Source of the DNA: Rhizobium sp. Q54
GTDB taxonomy: Bacteria; Pseudomonadota; Alphaproteobacteria; UBA2966; CAIVPW01
Assembly: GCA_945947575.1 (NCBI GenBank)
Contig: CAMEYM010000013.1
Location: forward strand, 1-64,000
Length of the DNA: 64,000 nucleotides
Direction of reading: 5' to 3'
This document shows positions 53,932-63,292 of the stretch, one piece after another (position 1 is the first letter of the stretch; each line of letters opens with the position of its first letter). The notes below the pieces were generated by a model. The model searched no databases. It saw only the letters and a list, made by a program, of their open reading frames with translations, and was not told the DNA's origin. Both the position numbers and the translations under genes were made by a program.

Positions 53932-56900
53932 TCACGAGCAGCCGGTGGTGCCGCCGCAGGTCACGCACTTCAAGCACGTACCGTTGCGCACCAGGGTGAA
54001 GTTGCCGCACTCGCCGCAGGCATCGCCTTCGTAGCCTTTGACCTTGGCTTCTATGCGCCGCAGCGTGACACCGACGGCCTCCGCGGAGCCCGATCCGGCA
54101 GCGACGCTCACCGTCTCGGCCACCGTCATGGTGGTGTGGCTGTGCGCGACGGCATGGCCGCCGGCACCAGCCATCGCCAGCATGCGCGGGGCTTCACCGA
54201 CTGCCGCCGCCGGCATCTTCGCCGTGGAGACCAGGTACGGCTTGTGGCCACGCACGTAGCCGTTGCTGGCGAGATCGACGCGCGGGCTCTCGCCGACCGC
54301 CGCCGCTTCGCGCTGGCGCTCGCCGCCGCCCATGGCGTCGGGGCGCAGGTTGTCCGGCGAGACATGCGCAAGGTCGGTGCGGTTCAGGTAGGACACCGCC
54401 AGCTCGCGGAATACGTAATCGACGAGCGACGTGGCCATCTTGATGGCCGTGTTGCCTTCGACCATGCCGCTCGGTTCGAAGCGTGTGAACGTGAACGCCT
54501 CGACGAACTCGTCGAGCGGCACGCCGTACTGCAGGCCGATCGAGATCGCGATGGCGAAGTTGTTCATCAAGCTGCGGAAGGCGGCGCCTTCCTTGTGCAT
54601 GTCGATGAAGATCTCGCCCAGCGAACCATCGTCGTATTCGCCGGTGTGCAGGTACACCTTGTGACCGCCGACGGTGGCCTTCTGGGTGTAGCCCTTGCGC
54701 CGCTGTGGCAGGCGCTTGCGCCGCGCGACCCAGGCCTCGGCCATCTTCTCGGCGGCCGCCTTCACGCGCTCGGGAACGGCGGGCGCCGGGGCAGGGGGTG
54801 TCGCAGCTGCGGCGAGCGGGGTGGCATCCTGCTCGTCGTCGTCGGCGATATCGGCGCCGGCGATGGCGGAGGCCAGCGGCTGCGAGAGCTTGGAGCCGTC
54901 GCGGTACAGCGCGTTGGCCTTCAGCGCCTTGGTCCACGACATCTGGTAGGCGTTACGCACGTCCTCCACCGTCGCCGAGTTCGGCATGTTGATGGTCTTG
55001 GAGATGGCGCCGGAGACGAACGGCTGCGCCGCCGCCATTGCCAGGATGTGGCTCTGCCACGACAGCGAGCGCGTGCCGCGGGCGCCGCACGGGCTGGCGC
55101 AATCGAATACGGCGAGGTGCTCCGGCTTCAGGTGCGGCGCACCTTCGACGGTCATGGCGCCGCAGCAGAACAGGTTCGCCGTCTCGATCTCCTTGGCGGT
55201 GAAGCCGAGGTGGGTGAGCACGTCGAAGGTCGGGTCGTTGAGTTTCGCCGGATCGATGGCGAGCGTCTTGGTGAGGAATGCCTCGCCGAGCGTCCACTTG
55301 TTGAATGCGAAGCGGATGTCGAAGGCGGTGGACAGCACCTGCTCGACGGCGTCGATCGAGTCGTGCAGGAACCCCCTTGCCATCAGCGCCTTGTGGTCGA
55401 TGGCCGGCGCACCTTCCAGCGTGCCGTGGCCGACCGCGTAGGTGACGATGGCGTTGGCGCGCTCCTCGTCGTAGCCGAGCGTCTCGAGGGCCAGCGGCAC
55501 GCAGCGGTTGATGATGCGGAAGTAGCCGCCGCCGGCGAGCTTCTTGAACTTCACCAGGGCGAAGTCCGGCTCGATGCCGGTGGTGTCGCAATCCATGACC
55601 AGGCCGATGGTGCCGGTCGGGGCGATGCAGGTGGTCTGGGCGTTGCGGAACCCGTGCTTGGTGCCGAGGGCGAGCGCGCGCTTCCACGCCTCGCGCGCCG
55701 CGACGACCAACTCAGTGTCCTCGCAGTTGTCGGCGTCCAGCGCCACCGGCTCGGTGTGCAGGCCTTCGTACTTGCCGCTGAGGGCGCCGGCGGCGCGCGC
55801 ATGGTTGCGGATGACGCGTAGCATGGCGGCGCGGTTGTCTTCGAAGCCAGCAAACGGTCCGCGCTCGGACGCGATCTCGGCAGAGGTCGCGTACGACACG
55901 CCGGTCATCAGCGCGGTGGCGGCGCCGCAGATGGCGCGGCCTTCGTCCGAGTCGTACGGAATGCCCGACGCCATGACGTAGCCGCCGAAGTTGGCGTAGC
56001 CGAGACCCAGGGTCCGGTAGCGGTAGGACAGCTCCGCGATCCGGCGCGACGGGAACTGCGCCATCATCACCGAGACCTCCAGCACCAGCGTCCACAGGCG
56101 CGTGGCGTGGGCGTAGGACTCGGTGTCGAGGGTGCCGTCGGGACGGCGGAACGTCATCAGGTTGAGCGACGCCAGATTGCACGCCGTGTCGTCCAGGAAC
56201 ATGTACTCGGAGCACGGATTGCTGGCGCGGATGTCGCCGCCCGCCGGGCAGGTGTGCCAGTCGTTGATGGTGGTGTGGAACTGCACGCCGGGGTCGGCCG
56301 ACTGCCAGGCGGCTTCGGCGACCTTCTCCCACAGCTCGCGGGCCGGCAGTTTCTTGTGCACCTTGCCGTCGGAGCGGCGCGTCAGCGTCCACTCCTTGTC
56401 GTCCTTCACGGCGCGGAGGAAGTCGTCGGTGACGCGCACCGTGTTGTTGGCGTTCTGGCCGGAGACGGTGAAATACGCCTCGCCGTCCCAGTCGGTGTCA
56501 TAGGTCGGGAACTCGAAGTCGGCGTCGGTGTAGCCCTGCCGCGCGAAGTCGATCATGCGCTGGACATAGTTTTCGGGCACTTGCGCCTGGCGCGCGGCGC
56601 GGATCGCCTTCTTGAGCTCGGGATTGTCCGAGGGCGTGAAGCGGCGGTCGCCTTCGACGGCGTTGCACGCCTTCAGCACCGCAACGAGATGCTTCTGGTT
56701 GACGCGGGAGCCCGTCACCAGGTTGGCGACCTTCTGCTCCTCGACCACCTTCCAGTCGATAAAGCGCTCGATGTCCGGGTGGTCCATGTCCACCACGACC
56801 ATCTTGGCCGCGCGTCGCGTCGTGCCGCCCGACTTGATGGCGCCCGCGGCGCGGTCTCCGATCTTGAGGAAGCTCATCAGGCCCGACGACTTGCCGCCGC

Positions 56901-57654
56901 CCGACAGGCGCTCGCCGTCGCCGCGCAGCGCCGAGAAGTTCGAGCCGGTGCCCGAGCCGTACTTGAATAGCCGCGCCTCGCGCAGCCAAAGATCCATGAT
57001 GCCGCCGTCCTCGACCAGGTTGTCCTCGACCCCCTGGATGAAGCACGCGTGCGGCTGCGGGTGCTCGTACGCGCTGGTCGAGCGCGTCATCTCGCCCGAG
57101 CGCCAATCGACGTAGTAGTGGCCCTGGGCCGGCCCATCGATGCCGTACGCCCAGTGCAATCCGGTGTTGAACCACTGCGGCGAGTTGGGCGCGCCCATCT
57201 GCGCGGCCAGCATGAAGCGCATCTCGTCGTAGAACGCGCGCGCGTCCGTCTCGGCGTCGGACTCGGCAGTGCCGAAATAGCCACCCTTCCAGCCCCAATA
57301 GGTCCAGGTGCCGGCCAGACGATCGAACACCTGGCGCGCATCCTTCTCGCCGGTGTTGCGCTCATTGCCGGGGAGGGACTCGAGCGCGGCAGTGTCCGCC
57401 ACCTTGCGCCACAGCCACGACGGCACATCGTTCTCTTCGACGGACTTCAGGCGCGACGGCAGTCCGGCGCGGCGGAAATACTTCTGCGCCAAGACGTCGG
57501 CGGCGACCTGGCTCCAGGCCGCCGGCACGTCGAACGCGTCGAGCTTGAACACCACCGAGCCGTCGGGATTTCGGATCTCCGACGTCGCCGTGCGGAACGG
57601 AATCGACTCGTAAGCATCCCGACCAGCGGTGGTGTAGCGACGCGTAATACGCAT
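53932..57654 (-). CDS. nrdJ: adenosylcobalamin-dependent (class II) ribonucleotide reductase
   Basis: 1240 aa from ATG 57654 with a purine-rich AGGGGGA upstream; the frame further up has no ribosome site. Reduces ribonucleotides using a cobalamin-derived radical. Redox Cys in [14 protein letters not shown], catalytic Asn/Cys/Glu in NPCSEYMF with the Cys at residue 481, and [17 protein letters not shown] in the barrel. The C-terminus has a Cys-rich tail, CGECGNF then [13 protein letters not shown], which carries reducing equivalents or binds zinc in this family. The long 1240-residue form is typical of alphaproteobacteria. A NrdR-like site overlaps its promoter. Confidence 0.96.
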   Translation of the reverse strand: MRITRRYTTAGRDAYESIPFRTATSEIRNPDGSVVFKLDAFDVPAAWSQVAADVLAQKYFRRAGLPSRLKSVEENDVPSWLWRKVADTAALESLPGNERNTGEKDARQVFDRLAGTWTYWGWKGGYFGTAESDAETDARAFYDEMRFMLAAQMGAPNSPQWFNTGLHWAYGIDGPAQGHYYVDWRSGEMTRSTSAYEHPQPHACFIQGVEDNLVEDGGIMDLWLREARLFKYGSGTGSNFSALRGDGERLSGGGKSSGLMSFLKIGDRAAGAIKSGGTTRRAAKMVVVDMDHPDIERFIDWKVVEEQKVANLVTGSRVNQKHLVAVLKACNAVEGDRRFTPSDNPELKKAIRAARQAQVPENYVQRMIDFARQGYTDADFEFPTYDTDWDGEAYFTVSGQNANNTVRVTDDFLRAVKDDKEWTLTRRSDGKVHKKLPARELWEKVAEAAWQSADPGVQFHTTINDWHTCPAGGDIRASNPCSEYMFLDDTACNLASLNLMTFRRPDGTLDTESYAHATRLWTLVLEVSVMMAQFPSRRIAELSYRYRTLGLGYANFGGYVMASGIPYDSDEGRAICGAATALMTGVSYATSAEIASERGPFAGFEDNRAAMLRVIRNHARAAGALSGKYEGLHTEPVALDADNCEDTELVVAAREAWKRALALGTKHGFRNAQTTCIAPTGTIGLVMDCDTTGIEPDFALVKFKKLAGGGYFRIINRCVPLALETLGYDEERANAIVTYAVGHGTLEGAPAIDHKALMARGFLHDSIDAVEQVLSTAFDIRFAFNKWTLGEAFLTKTLAIDPAKLNDPTFDVLTHLGFTAKEIETANLFCCGAMTVEGAPHLKPEHLAVFDCASPCGARGTRSLSWQSHILAMAAAQPFVSGAISKTINMPNSATVEDVRNAYQMSWTKALKANALYRDGSKLSQPLASAIAGADIADDDEQDATPLAAAATPPAPAPAVPERVKAAAEKMAEAWVARRKRLPQRRKGYTQKATVGGHKVYLHTGEYDDGSLGEIFIDMHKEGAAFRSLMNNFAIAISIGLQYGVPLDEFVEAFTFTRFEPSGMVEGNTAIKMATSLVDYVFRELAVSYLNRTDLAHVSPDNLRPDAMGGGERQREAAAVGESPRVDLASNGYVRGHKPYLVSTAKMPAAAVGEAPRMLAMAGAGGHAVAHSHTTMTVAETVSVAAGSGSAEAVGVTLRRIEAKVKGYEGDACGECGNFTLVRNGTCLKCVTCGGTTGCS

Positions 57655-57723
57655 TTTTTCTTTCCCCCTAGCGAACCGCGCTGCCTCTGTTGACCGAGGC
57701 TGCGGACGACAGAATTCGCCAAC

Positions 57724-57760
57724 CGCTAGTGGTGTGTCAATACACAACCACTAGATACGG
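57724..57760 (-). promoter_or_regulatory. NrdR-like inverted repeat over the nrdJ -35 region
   Basis: CTAGTGGTGTGT and ACACAACCACTAG (57726-57754) face each other across CAAT. On the minus strand the repeat contains a perfect TTGACA (57740-57735), a good -35. The -10 about 17 bases on is weak. NrdR boxes are AT-rich ACAC..TAG-type sites in front of ribonucleotide reductase genes; these half-sites fit only partly. Regulation by NrdR is an inference. Confidence 0.5.
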
Positions 57761-58214
57761 TATTCACCTGAGAATAGTCTAAGGTGCTGGCGGCGCTGGG
57801 AAAATGGAAGCAGTTGCGCCGCCAATAATGGCGGTGCGCTGTACTTGACGATTACGTTGCGGAGCCCAGAATCGGGGGCTCAATTCCTCAGGGCATCCAG
57901 GCGGAAGACCCCGGGATCGATCGCGCTGCTGGCGGACGTCCGGCACCGAGCTGATTTCCTGAAGGAGGCTCGACGCTGAGGAGACGCTGACGATCGACCA
58001 TGAGGCCTTCCGCTGGTTGCCCTGGGGGCCTTGACCCAACAGAATGGGTTTGGAGCCCCACGAGGCCCAACATCTAGCACCTGGCCGCTGTGGAGCGTCA
58101 ACCACATTTTGTGACCAGAATGTGACCACCCACACAATATAGTTTCGCCTCGCTTGGGCAGGCCGGTGGCGGCCGTATGGACGCGGGCGGCCCGCCGGGC
58201 CATAAAGTCAGCCC
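57761..58214. other. 450 bp without a convincing gene, between nrdJ and the NDUFA12 gene
   Basis: Both neighbours point away from this stretch. Overlapping minus-strand frames are open but Arg/Ser/Pro-rich, lack ribosome sites and match nothing known. A direct repeat of TGTGACCA lies near 58110. No tRNA, tmRNA or cobalamin-riboswitch signature was recognised. Confidence 0.55.
58110..58128 (+). repeat. direct repeat TGTGACCA x2, 11-bp period
   Basis: TGTGACCA at 58110-58117 and 58121-58128 with GAA between them. The 11-base period puts both copies on the same DNA face, suitable for cooperative regulator binding upstream of the NDUFA12-mlaD operon. Confidence 0.5.
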
Positions 58215-58643
58215 ATGAGCCTCATTTCCCGTCTGTTCTCGTGGTGGGCCAACGAGCCCCTCGGCACCTCGCTGTTCACGCGCTTTCGCGGCGAGCTGGT
58301 AGGCACCGACCAGAACGGCAATCGCTACTTCCAGGAGCGCGGCAAGATCGCTGCCAGCCGCAGCCGCGGCCGCCGCCGTTGGGTTCTCTACAAGGGCGAC
58401 GTCGAGGCCTCCAAGGTGCCGCCCGAGTGGCACGCCTGGCTGCACCACACCGTCGCCGCGCCGCCCCAGGCCGATCGCCGCCGCCACCGGTGGGAGGCGC
58501 CGCATATCGCCAACCTGACCGGCACCGCCAACGCCTGGCGGCCGCCCGGCAGCCTCAGCGCACCGGCCGGCAGCAAGCGTCCGCGCGGCACCGGCGACTA
58601 CGAGGCCTGGACCCCCGGCGACGACGCCAAGCGGCCGAACTAG
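58215..58643 (+). CDS. NADH:ubiquinone oxidoreductase accessory subunit, NDUFA12 type
   Basis: 142 aa. NDUFA12/B17.2 family (the complex I accessory subunit that alphaproteobacteria share with mitochondria): GTSLFTRFRGELVGTDQNGN, RYFQERG, RRRWVLYKGDVEASKVPPEW, HAWLHH. The C-terminal tail is Pro/Gly-rich with LTGTANAWRPPG. Peripheral to respiratory complex I. Followed by mlaD in the conserved order. Confidence 0.93.
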   Translation: MSLISRLFSWWANEPLGTSLFTRFRGELVGTDQNGNRYFQERGKIAASRSRGRRRWVLYKGDVEASKVPPEWHAWLHHTVAAPPQADRRRHRWEAPHIANLTGTANAWRPPGSLSAPAGSKRPRGTGDYEAWTPGDDAKRPN

Positions 58644-58652
58644 GGACCTTCC

Positions 58653-59150
58653 ATGCAGCAGAGCCCGCTCGAAGTCCTGCTCGGCGCCGCGGTCATCGTC
58701 ATCGCCGCCGGCTTCCTGTTCTTCGCCTTCAACATCACTGACAGCCGCGCCGTCAGCGGCTACGAGATCGCCGCGCGCTTCGAGCGCGTCGATGGCCTCG
58801 AGATCGGCGGCGATGTGCGTATGGGCGGCATCAAGATCGGCACCGTGCGCAGCCAGACCCTCGACCCCCAGACCTACGTCGCGGTAGTGCGGTTCTCGAT
58901 CGACAACGCCATCAAGATCCCGACCGATTCGTCGGCCTCGATCGAATCGGAGGGCCTGCTTGGCGGCCGCTACCTCAACATCGTGCCGGGCGGCGACGAC
59001 CGCATGCTCGCGCCCGGCGAGGAGATCCGCTTCACCCAGGCTTCCGTCAGCCTCGAGGCTCTGCTCGGCAAGTTCTTGGGCGGCGGCATTACCGCGCCAC
59101 AGGCGCCCGCACCGGCACCCGCGATGCCGGCGCCTCTGCTCGCCCCCTAG
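58653..59150 (+). CDS. mlaD: MlaD-type MCE-domain lipid transport protein
   Basis: 165 aa. One N-terminal transmembrane helix (VLLGAAVIVIAAGFLFFAFN) and a single MCE domain: GLEIGGDVRMGGIKIGTV, SASIESEGLLGGRYLNIVPG. Anchored in the inner membrane with the domain in the periplasm. MlaD forms the hexameric ring of the Mla phospholipid trafficking system. mlaE/mlaF are not in this window. A Pro/Ala-rich tail ends the protein. Confidence 0.92.
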   Translation: MQQSPLEVLLGAAVIVIAAGFLFFAFNITDSRAVSGYEIAARFERVDGLEIGGDVRMGGIKIGTVRSQTLDPQTYVAVVRFSIDNAIKIPTDSSASIESEGLLGGRYLNIVPGGDDRMLAPGEEIRFTQASVSLEALLGKFLGGGITAPQAPAPAPAMPAPLLAP

Positions 59151-59157
59151 CACGCCG

Positions 59158-59541
59158 ATGCGCAGCATCCTATTCGGCGCCGCCTGCGCGCCGCTGCTGC
59201 TATTGGCGGCGGCGGCGACGACGGCCCAGGTCGCCGAGCCCAAGGTCGCCGTCCTGCAGGGCCTTGACAAGGTCACCGCCCGCATCTCGACCCTGCGCGC
59301 GCCCATCGACCAGGGCATCCGCTTCGGCACGCTCCTCATCACGGCGCGCTCGTGCAACAAGCGCCCGCCCGAAGAGCCGCCCGAAACCTCCGCCTTCCTG
59401 GAAATCTACGACCTGCGCCAAGGCGCCGGTCCGGTGCTGGCGTACTCCGGCTGGATGTTCGCCTCCAGCCCCGCGCTCGCCGCGATGGAGCACGCCGTCT
59501 ACGACATCTCCGTCATCGACTGCGTCGCCGCCCCGCGCTGA
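59158..59541 (+). CDS. DUF2155 exported protein
   Basis: 127 aa from ATG 59158, seven bases after mlaD. Signal peptide LFGAACAPLLLLAAAATTAQ. Family pattern: VAVLQGLDKVTARISTLRAP, FGTLLITARSCNKRPPEEPP, AFLEIYD, GWMFASSPALAAMEHAVYD and DCVAA. The two cysteines (RSC, IDC) may form a disulphide. Function of DUF2155 is not established, but its link to mlaD and NDUFA12 is conserved in alphaproteobacteria. Confidence 0.9.
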   Translation: MRSILFGAACAPLLLLAAAATTAQVAEPKVAVLQGLDKVTARISTLRAPIDQGIRFGTLLITARSCNKRPPEEPPETSAFLEIYDLRQGAGPVLAYSGWMFASSPALAAMEHAVYDISVIDCVAAPR

Positions 59542-59555
59542 TTGCGCGACTCGTC

Positions 59556-59571
59556 ATGGCCGGGCTTGACC
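59556..59571. repeat. left half of REP-like palindrome interrupted by the IS
   Basis: ATGGCCGGG at 59556-59564 pairs with CCCGGCCAT at 60834-60842 across the element. Removing the IS and one copy of the duplicated GGGCTTGACC restores a single 9-bp-stem hairpin with a short loop. Similar GGCCGGGCTTG/CCCGGCCAT palindromes are common intergenic repeats in alphaproteobacteria. Confidence 0.7.
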
Positions 59572-60818
59572 CACTGCTGTCCGGTTAAGCATAGGTCAGC
59601 TCGCATTGTCGCGAGGTGAGGGTCTGTATGGGCGGTGGTTGGCCGGTCATGATTGCGGCCAGCGGCCGGCGGGCGAAGAGGAGTGCGGGCATCAATCGTG
59701 CCAAGGCTTGCAGGCCGAGACCGGCCGGTTGAGCGACGTTGGCGAGGCGCAACAGCAGGTAGGCGATGAGCGCCGCCATGATCTGGATCGTCAGCGCGTT
59801 GCGCGATGTGCCGAAGAAGTGGGCCAGCTTGAGGTTCTGCTTGATCCACTTGAAGAACAGCTCGACCTGCCAGCGCGCTTTGTAGAGTTCGGCGATCTCG
59901 CCGGCCGACGTCGTCAGGTCATTGGTGAGCAAGGTGATCTCGCGGCCGGCATTGAGCTGTACGCCAATCAGTCGCACCTCACCTTGGAACGGATTGCGCC
60001 GCTGGCCACCCAGTCGCTGCGAGAGAGTAACGACGCGATCGAACAGGACGCCGGCATCGCGGACACGGCGACGCCTGACCAACGTCGTAGGCGAGTTGCG
60101 CTTGAGCCGGGTGACGAAGCGGCAGCCAGCCGCGTCGAGCGTGGCCCAGAAGGCGAAGTCGTAATAGCCCTTGTCGAAGACATACGTGGCGCCCGCTTCC
60201 ACGGGCATCGCTTTCGCAGCCGTGATGTCATTCACCCGCTCGCTGGTGACGGCGAACCAAGTTGGGCGTTGCTGGCGTGGGTCCAGCCCGAGATGCAGCT
60301 TCACCGCACCCTTGGCCCACGCTTCCACTCGCTTGCCGGCGTAGATGCGGGTGGCGTCGATCAGGCGAAGCGCCTGCGCACCCACCGAGCGGCCGGCAAA
60401 CGCCGAGCACAGCTTGCCGGCAACTGCTTCGAACAGCGCCACTGGACGGTTGGCGTTGGCATCCGCGAGCGTCGAGCGAGCCGCGCCGACGAAGCCCAGG
60501 TGCGCCAGCACGCCCGGGTGACGATCGAGCACCCGCTCCAGGTCACGCAGCGAACGAGCTCCGGTCAGCTGCGCGCCGACCATCGCCACCAGATGGCCCC
60601 ACTCGTTCAAGGCGTGCTTTCGCCGCCCCACTCGAAGCAACCGCGCCGTCCGATCGAACCAGCCGCGCGGCACGGCTTTGAGCAACTGACCGAACACCGT
60701 AGATTGGTAGCGCATGGCTTGGGCTCTCCGAGCTTCAATTCAACCGAGTTCTCAGCAAACCCAGTTGAATCCAAGCCATGCACCTCGTCCACTGCACCGC
60801 TAACCGGACAGCAGTGGG
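59570..60818 (-). mobile_element. complete IS4-family-like insertion sequence
   Basis: Perfect 18-bp terminal inverted repeats, CCCACTGCTGTCCGGTTA at 59570-59587 and its complement at 60801-60818, enclose one transposase gene. The last three bases of the left repeat serve as the transposase stop codon. The 10 bases GGGCTTGACC occur at both borders (59562-59571 and 60816-60825), overlapping the outermost repeat bases; depending on the true ends the target duplication is 5 bp (CTTGA) or about 10 bp. It lies between DUF2155 and the aat side of a normally contiguous cluster. Confidence 0.93.
59585..60715 (-). CDS. IS4-type DDE transposase
   Basis: 376 aa. The N-terminal DUF4372-like domain begins MRYQSTVFGQLLKAVPRGWF. 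DDE core: first Asp in QALRLIDATRIY, second in ATYVFDKGYYDFAFW, and the Glu in YKARWQVELFFKWIKQNLK, which is the Y-(2)-R-(3)-E-(6)-K signature of the IS4 family. All catalytic residues are present and the frame is intact, so the enzyme looks functional. GGAGAG precedes the ATG. Confidence 0.94.
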   Translation of the reverse strand: MRYQSTVFGQLLKAVPRGWFDRTARLLRVGRRKHALNEWGHLVAMVGAQLTGARSLRDLERVLDRHPGVLAHLGFVGAARSTLADANANRPVALFEAVAGKLCSAFAGRSVGAQALRLIDATRIYAGKRVEAWAKGAVKLHLGLDPRQQRPTWFAVTSERVNDITAAKAMPVEAGATYVFDKGYYDFAFWATLDAAGCRFVTRLKRNSPTTLVRRRRVRDAGVLFDRVVTLSQRLGGQRRNPFQGEVRLIGVQLNAGREITLLTNDLTTSAGEIAELYKARWQVELFFKWIKQNLKLAHFFGTSRNALTIQIMAALIAYLLLRLANVAQPAGLGLQALARLMPALLFARRPLAAIMTGQPPPIQTLTSRQCELTYA

Positions 60819-60842
60819 CTTGACCAGGCTTGACCCGGCCAT
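60816..60842. repeat. right half of REP-like palindrome interrupted by the IS
   Basis: Contains the second copy of GGGCTTGACC and then CCCGGCCAT, the partner arm of the sequence at 59556. The stem continues weakly outward (CGTC on the left, CCACG on the right). Confidence 0.68.
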
Positions 60843-60864
60843 CCACGCGGCGCATGACGGAGCC

Positions 60865-61230
60865 ATGCCGCGCACGCTGCAGCAGTGGATCTTCGGCATC
60901 GGGTCGTTCGCCGTCGGGTTCGCGCCCATGACGTTCGGCGTTTTCCGCGCCTGGAACAGCGGCGACAATCGCATGTTCTGGATGGCACTTATGGCCACCG
61001 TGATGGCCCAGATCATCGCGATGATTGCTCGGGCCAACTTCGGCGTTCCGCGCATCGTGCCACAGGCCCTCGTCACACTGGTGTTCGCGACCCTTGCGGC
61101 GGGAGGGTGGGCCTATCTGCTGGGTGCGACCGGGGCGCCGGGTACTTGGTCAGTGGCCTTTGTGTTCGGGCTGTGCCTCGCGGCTCGCCCCCTGTTGGAG
61201 GCGCGTTCGCGCCCCGCTCCGGAGGCTTAG
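60865..61230 (+). CDS. small four-helix membrane protein
   Basis: 121 aa from ATG 60865; the frame further up runs into the IS and REP. Four hydrophobic segments: GIGSFAVGFAPMTFGVF, MFWMALMATVMAQIIAMIA, ALVTLVFATLAAGGWAYLLG and WSVAFVFGLCLAARPLL. No recognised family. The nearest upstream ribosome-like GGAG is only two bases from the ATG, so expression level or start is uncertain. Its stop overlaps the aat stop in TTAG. Confidence 0.6.
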   Translation: MPRTLQQWIFGIGSFAVGFAPMTFGVFRAWNSGDNRMFWMALMATVMAQIIAMIARANFGVPRIVPQALVTLVFATLAAGGWAYLLGATGAPGTWSVAFVFGLCLAARPLLEARSRPAPEA

Positions 61231-61889
61231 TCCTCCGGCATCTCCGCGACGCGCGCCAGCATCAGCACTTCGTCAGGCGAGGCGTTCGCCGTCAGGCGAT
61301 GGAAGTCCGCGTCCTTCGCCACCGCGCCCTTCAGGCGCTTCAGGTACTCGGCGCGCGAAATCTCCACTGCGCCGAACTTCTGCAGGTGCGTCGTCACGAA
61401 CTGCGTGTCGAGCAGGGTGAACCCACCCGCCCGCAGCCGCGCCACCAGATATGCGAGCGCGATCTTGCTGGCGTCGCGGTGCAGCGAGAACATGCTCTCG
61501 CCGAAGAACGCGGCGCCCAGGGACACGCCGTAGAGTCCGCCGACCAACTCGTCGTTCTCCCAGCACTCAATGCTGTGGGCATGCCCGATCGAATGCAGTC
61601 CCGTGAACATCTGGATGATCGAGTCGTTGATCCACGTCGTCCAACGGCCGGGGCGAGGGCTGGCGCAGCCCTCGACCACCGCCTGGAAGGCGGTATCGGT
61701 GCGTACCTGATACGGCTGGTCGCGGATGGTGCGGGCGAGACGCTTCGGCACGTGGAACGTCTCCATGGGCAGCACGCCGCGCTTGTGCGGGTCGAACCAG
61801 GAGATGTGCGGGTCGTGCCGGCTCTCGGACATCGGGAAGATGCCCTGGGCATAGGCGCGCAACAGCATGTCGAGGGTGATGCGGGTCAT
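61227..61889 (-). CDS. aat: leucyl/phenylalanyl-tRNA-protein transferase
   Basis: 220 aa from ATG 61889; the longer frame to 61979 overlaps accC and is not conserved. Adds Leu or Phe to N-terminal Lys/Arg of proteins as an N-degron for ClpS-ClpAP. Family marks: LLRAYAQGIFPMSESRHDPH, ISWFDP, HSIECWENDELVGGLYGVSL, GAAFFGESMFS and LLDTQFVTTHLQKFGAVEIS. Part of the aat-accC-accB-aroQ minus-strand cluster. Confidence 0.95.
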   Translation of the reverse strand: MTRITLDMLLRAYAQGIFPMSESRHDPHISWFDPHKRGVLPMETFHVPKRLARTIRDQPYQVRTDTAFQAVVEGCASPRPGRWTTWINDSIIQMFTGLHSIGHAHSIECWENDELVGGLYGVSLGAAFFGESMFSLHRDASKIALAYLVARLRAGGFTLLDTQFVTTHLQKFGAVEISRAEYLKRLKGAVAKDADFHRLTANASPDEVLMLARVAEMPED

Positions 61890-61926
61890 GTTGCAGACCC
61901 GGTTGTGGGAAGCGCCGGTGTTCCCG

Positions 61927-63270
61927 TCAGCGCCACGAGCCCATGGACCGCTCGAGCCAATGGACGTCGTACGCTCCATTGACGAAGTCCACGTTGGACA
62001 CGAGCTTGCGGTGCAGGTCGATGGTCGTATCGATCCCGCCGATCACGAACTCCTCGAGGGCGCGCCGCAGCCGCATCAAGCATTCGTTGCGAGTAGGCCC
62101 ATGCACGATCAGCTTGGCAATCAGGCTGTCATAGTAGGGCGGCACGCTGTATCCCGCGTACAGCGCCGAGTCGACGCGCACGCCTAAGCCTCCCGGGGGA
62201 TGGTAGTCGGTCACCCGTCCGGGAGACGCGCGGAACGTCTTGGGGTCCTCGGCGTTGATACGACATTCGATGGCGTGGCCGTGGAAGGTCACGTCTTTTT
62301 GCTCGTAGCTGAGCGGGGCGCCGGCGGCGATTTTGATCTGTTCGCGCACGATGTCGATGCCCGTCACCGCCTCGGTGATCGGGTGCTCGACCTGCACGCG
62401 CGTGTTCATCTCGATGAAGTAGAACTTGCCGTTCTCGTACAGGAACTCGACCGTGCCGGCGCCCAGGTAGCCGAGCTTGCTAAGACCGCGCACGACGATG
62501 TCGCCGATCTTGTCGCGGTCGCCGGCATTGAGGGCGGGCGAGGGGGTCTCTTCCAAGATCTTCTGGTGGCGGCGCTGCAGCGAGCAGTCGCGCTCGCCCA
62601 AGTGGATGACGTGGCCCTGGGAGTCGCCCAGCACCTGCACCTCGATGTGGCGCGGCGTCACCAGGTACTTCTCCATGTAAACTTGGTCGTTGCCGAACGC
62701 CTTGCCGGCCTCCGAGCGCGCCATGCTCAGCGCCTCGCTCAGCTCAGCCTCGCTGTTGGCTACCTTCATGCCGCGGCCGCCGCCGCCGGCGGTCGCCTTG
62801 ATTAGTACCGGAAAGCCGATTTCCTTCGCGACGCGCTTGGCGTCCGTATCGTTTCCGACCGATCCGTCCGAGCCCGGCACGCACGGGATGCCGAGGCTCT
62901 TGGCAGCTTCCTTGGCGGCGATCTTGTCGCCCATCATGCGGATGTGCTCGGGCGTCGGGCCGATGAACGTGATGCCATGCTCGCCGACGATCTCGGCGAA
63001 ACGCGCGTTCTCGGACAGGAACCCGTAGCCCGGGTGGATTGCGTCGGCGTTGGTGATCTCCGCCGCCGACAGAATCGCCGGAATGTTCAGGTAGCTGTCC
63101 GTCGCCGGCGGCGGCCCGATGCACACCGCCTCGTCGGCCAAACGCACATGCATGGCGTCGGCGTCGGCGGTCGAATGCACCGCGACCGTGTGGATGCCGA
63201 GCTCGCGGCAGGCGCGATGGATGCGCAGCGCCACCTCGCCGCGGTTGGCTATGAGAACCTTTTCGAACAC
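61927..63270 (-). CDS. accC: acetyl-CoA carboxylase biotin carboxylase subunit
   Basis: 447 aa. ATP-grasp enzyme that carboxylates biotin on Acc[21 protein letters not shown] at the start, glycine-rich ATP lid [13 protein letters not shown], the catalytic [15 protein letters not shown] and [20 protein letters not shown], and the C-terminal domain ending LERSMGSWR. Downstream of accB with 22 bp between them. Confidence 0.97.
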   Translation of the reverse strand: MFEKVLIANRGEVALRIHRACRELGIHTVAVHSTADADAMHVRLADEAVCIGPPPATDSYLNIPAILSAAEITNADAIHPGYGFLSENARFAEIVGEHGITFIGPTPEHIRMMGDKIAAKEAAKSLGIPCVPGSDGSVGNDTDAKRVAKEIGFPVLIKATAGGGGRGMKVANSEAELSEALSMARSEAGKAFGNDQVYMEKYLVTPRHIEVQVLGDSQGHVIHLGERDCSLQRRHQKILEETPSPALNAGDRDKIGDIVVRGLSKLGYLGAGTVEFLYENGKFYFIEMNTRVQVEHPITEAVTGIDIVREQIKIAAGAPLSYEQKDVTFHGHAIECRINAEDPKTFRASPGRVTDYHPPGGLGVRVDSALYAGYSVPPYYDSLIAKLIVHGPTRNECLMRLRRALEEFVIGGIDTTIDLHRKLVSNVDFVNGAYDVHWLERSMGSWR

Positions 63271-63292
63271 GGGCGCGACCTTCCGCGGCCCG

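Noticed and set aside
54136-55821. 561-codon open frame antisense to nrdJ
   Set aside because: Arg/Gly/His-rich shadow of a high-GC gene. nrdJ on the other strand has all catalytic motifs.
57655-58140. Cobalamin riboswitch in front of nrdJ
   Set aside because: No B12-box or characteristic paired elements recognised by eye. The inverted repeat looks like a protein-binding site instead.
57880-58203. Minus-strand frames of about 107-118 codons upstream of nrdJ
   Set aside because: Low-complexity Ser/Arg/Pro composition, no ribosome site, no recognised domain. Left as gene-free.
61890-61979. Longer N-terminus of aat
   Set aside because: The extra residues overlap accC and do not resemble Aat. 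ATG 61889 gives the family start.
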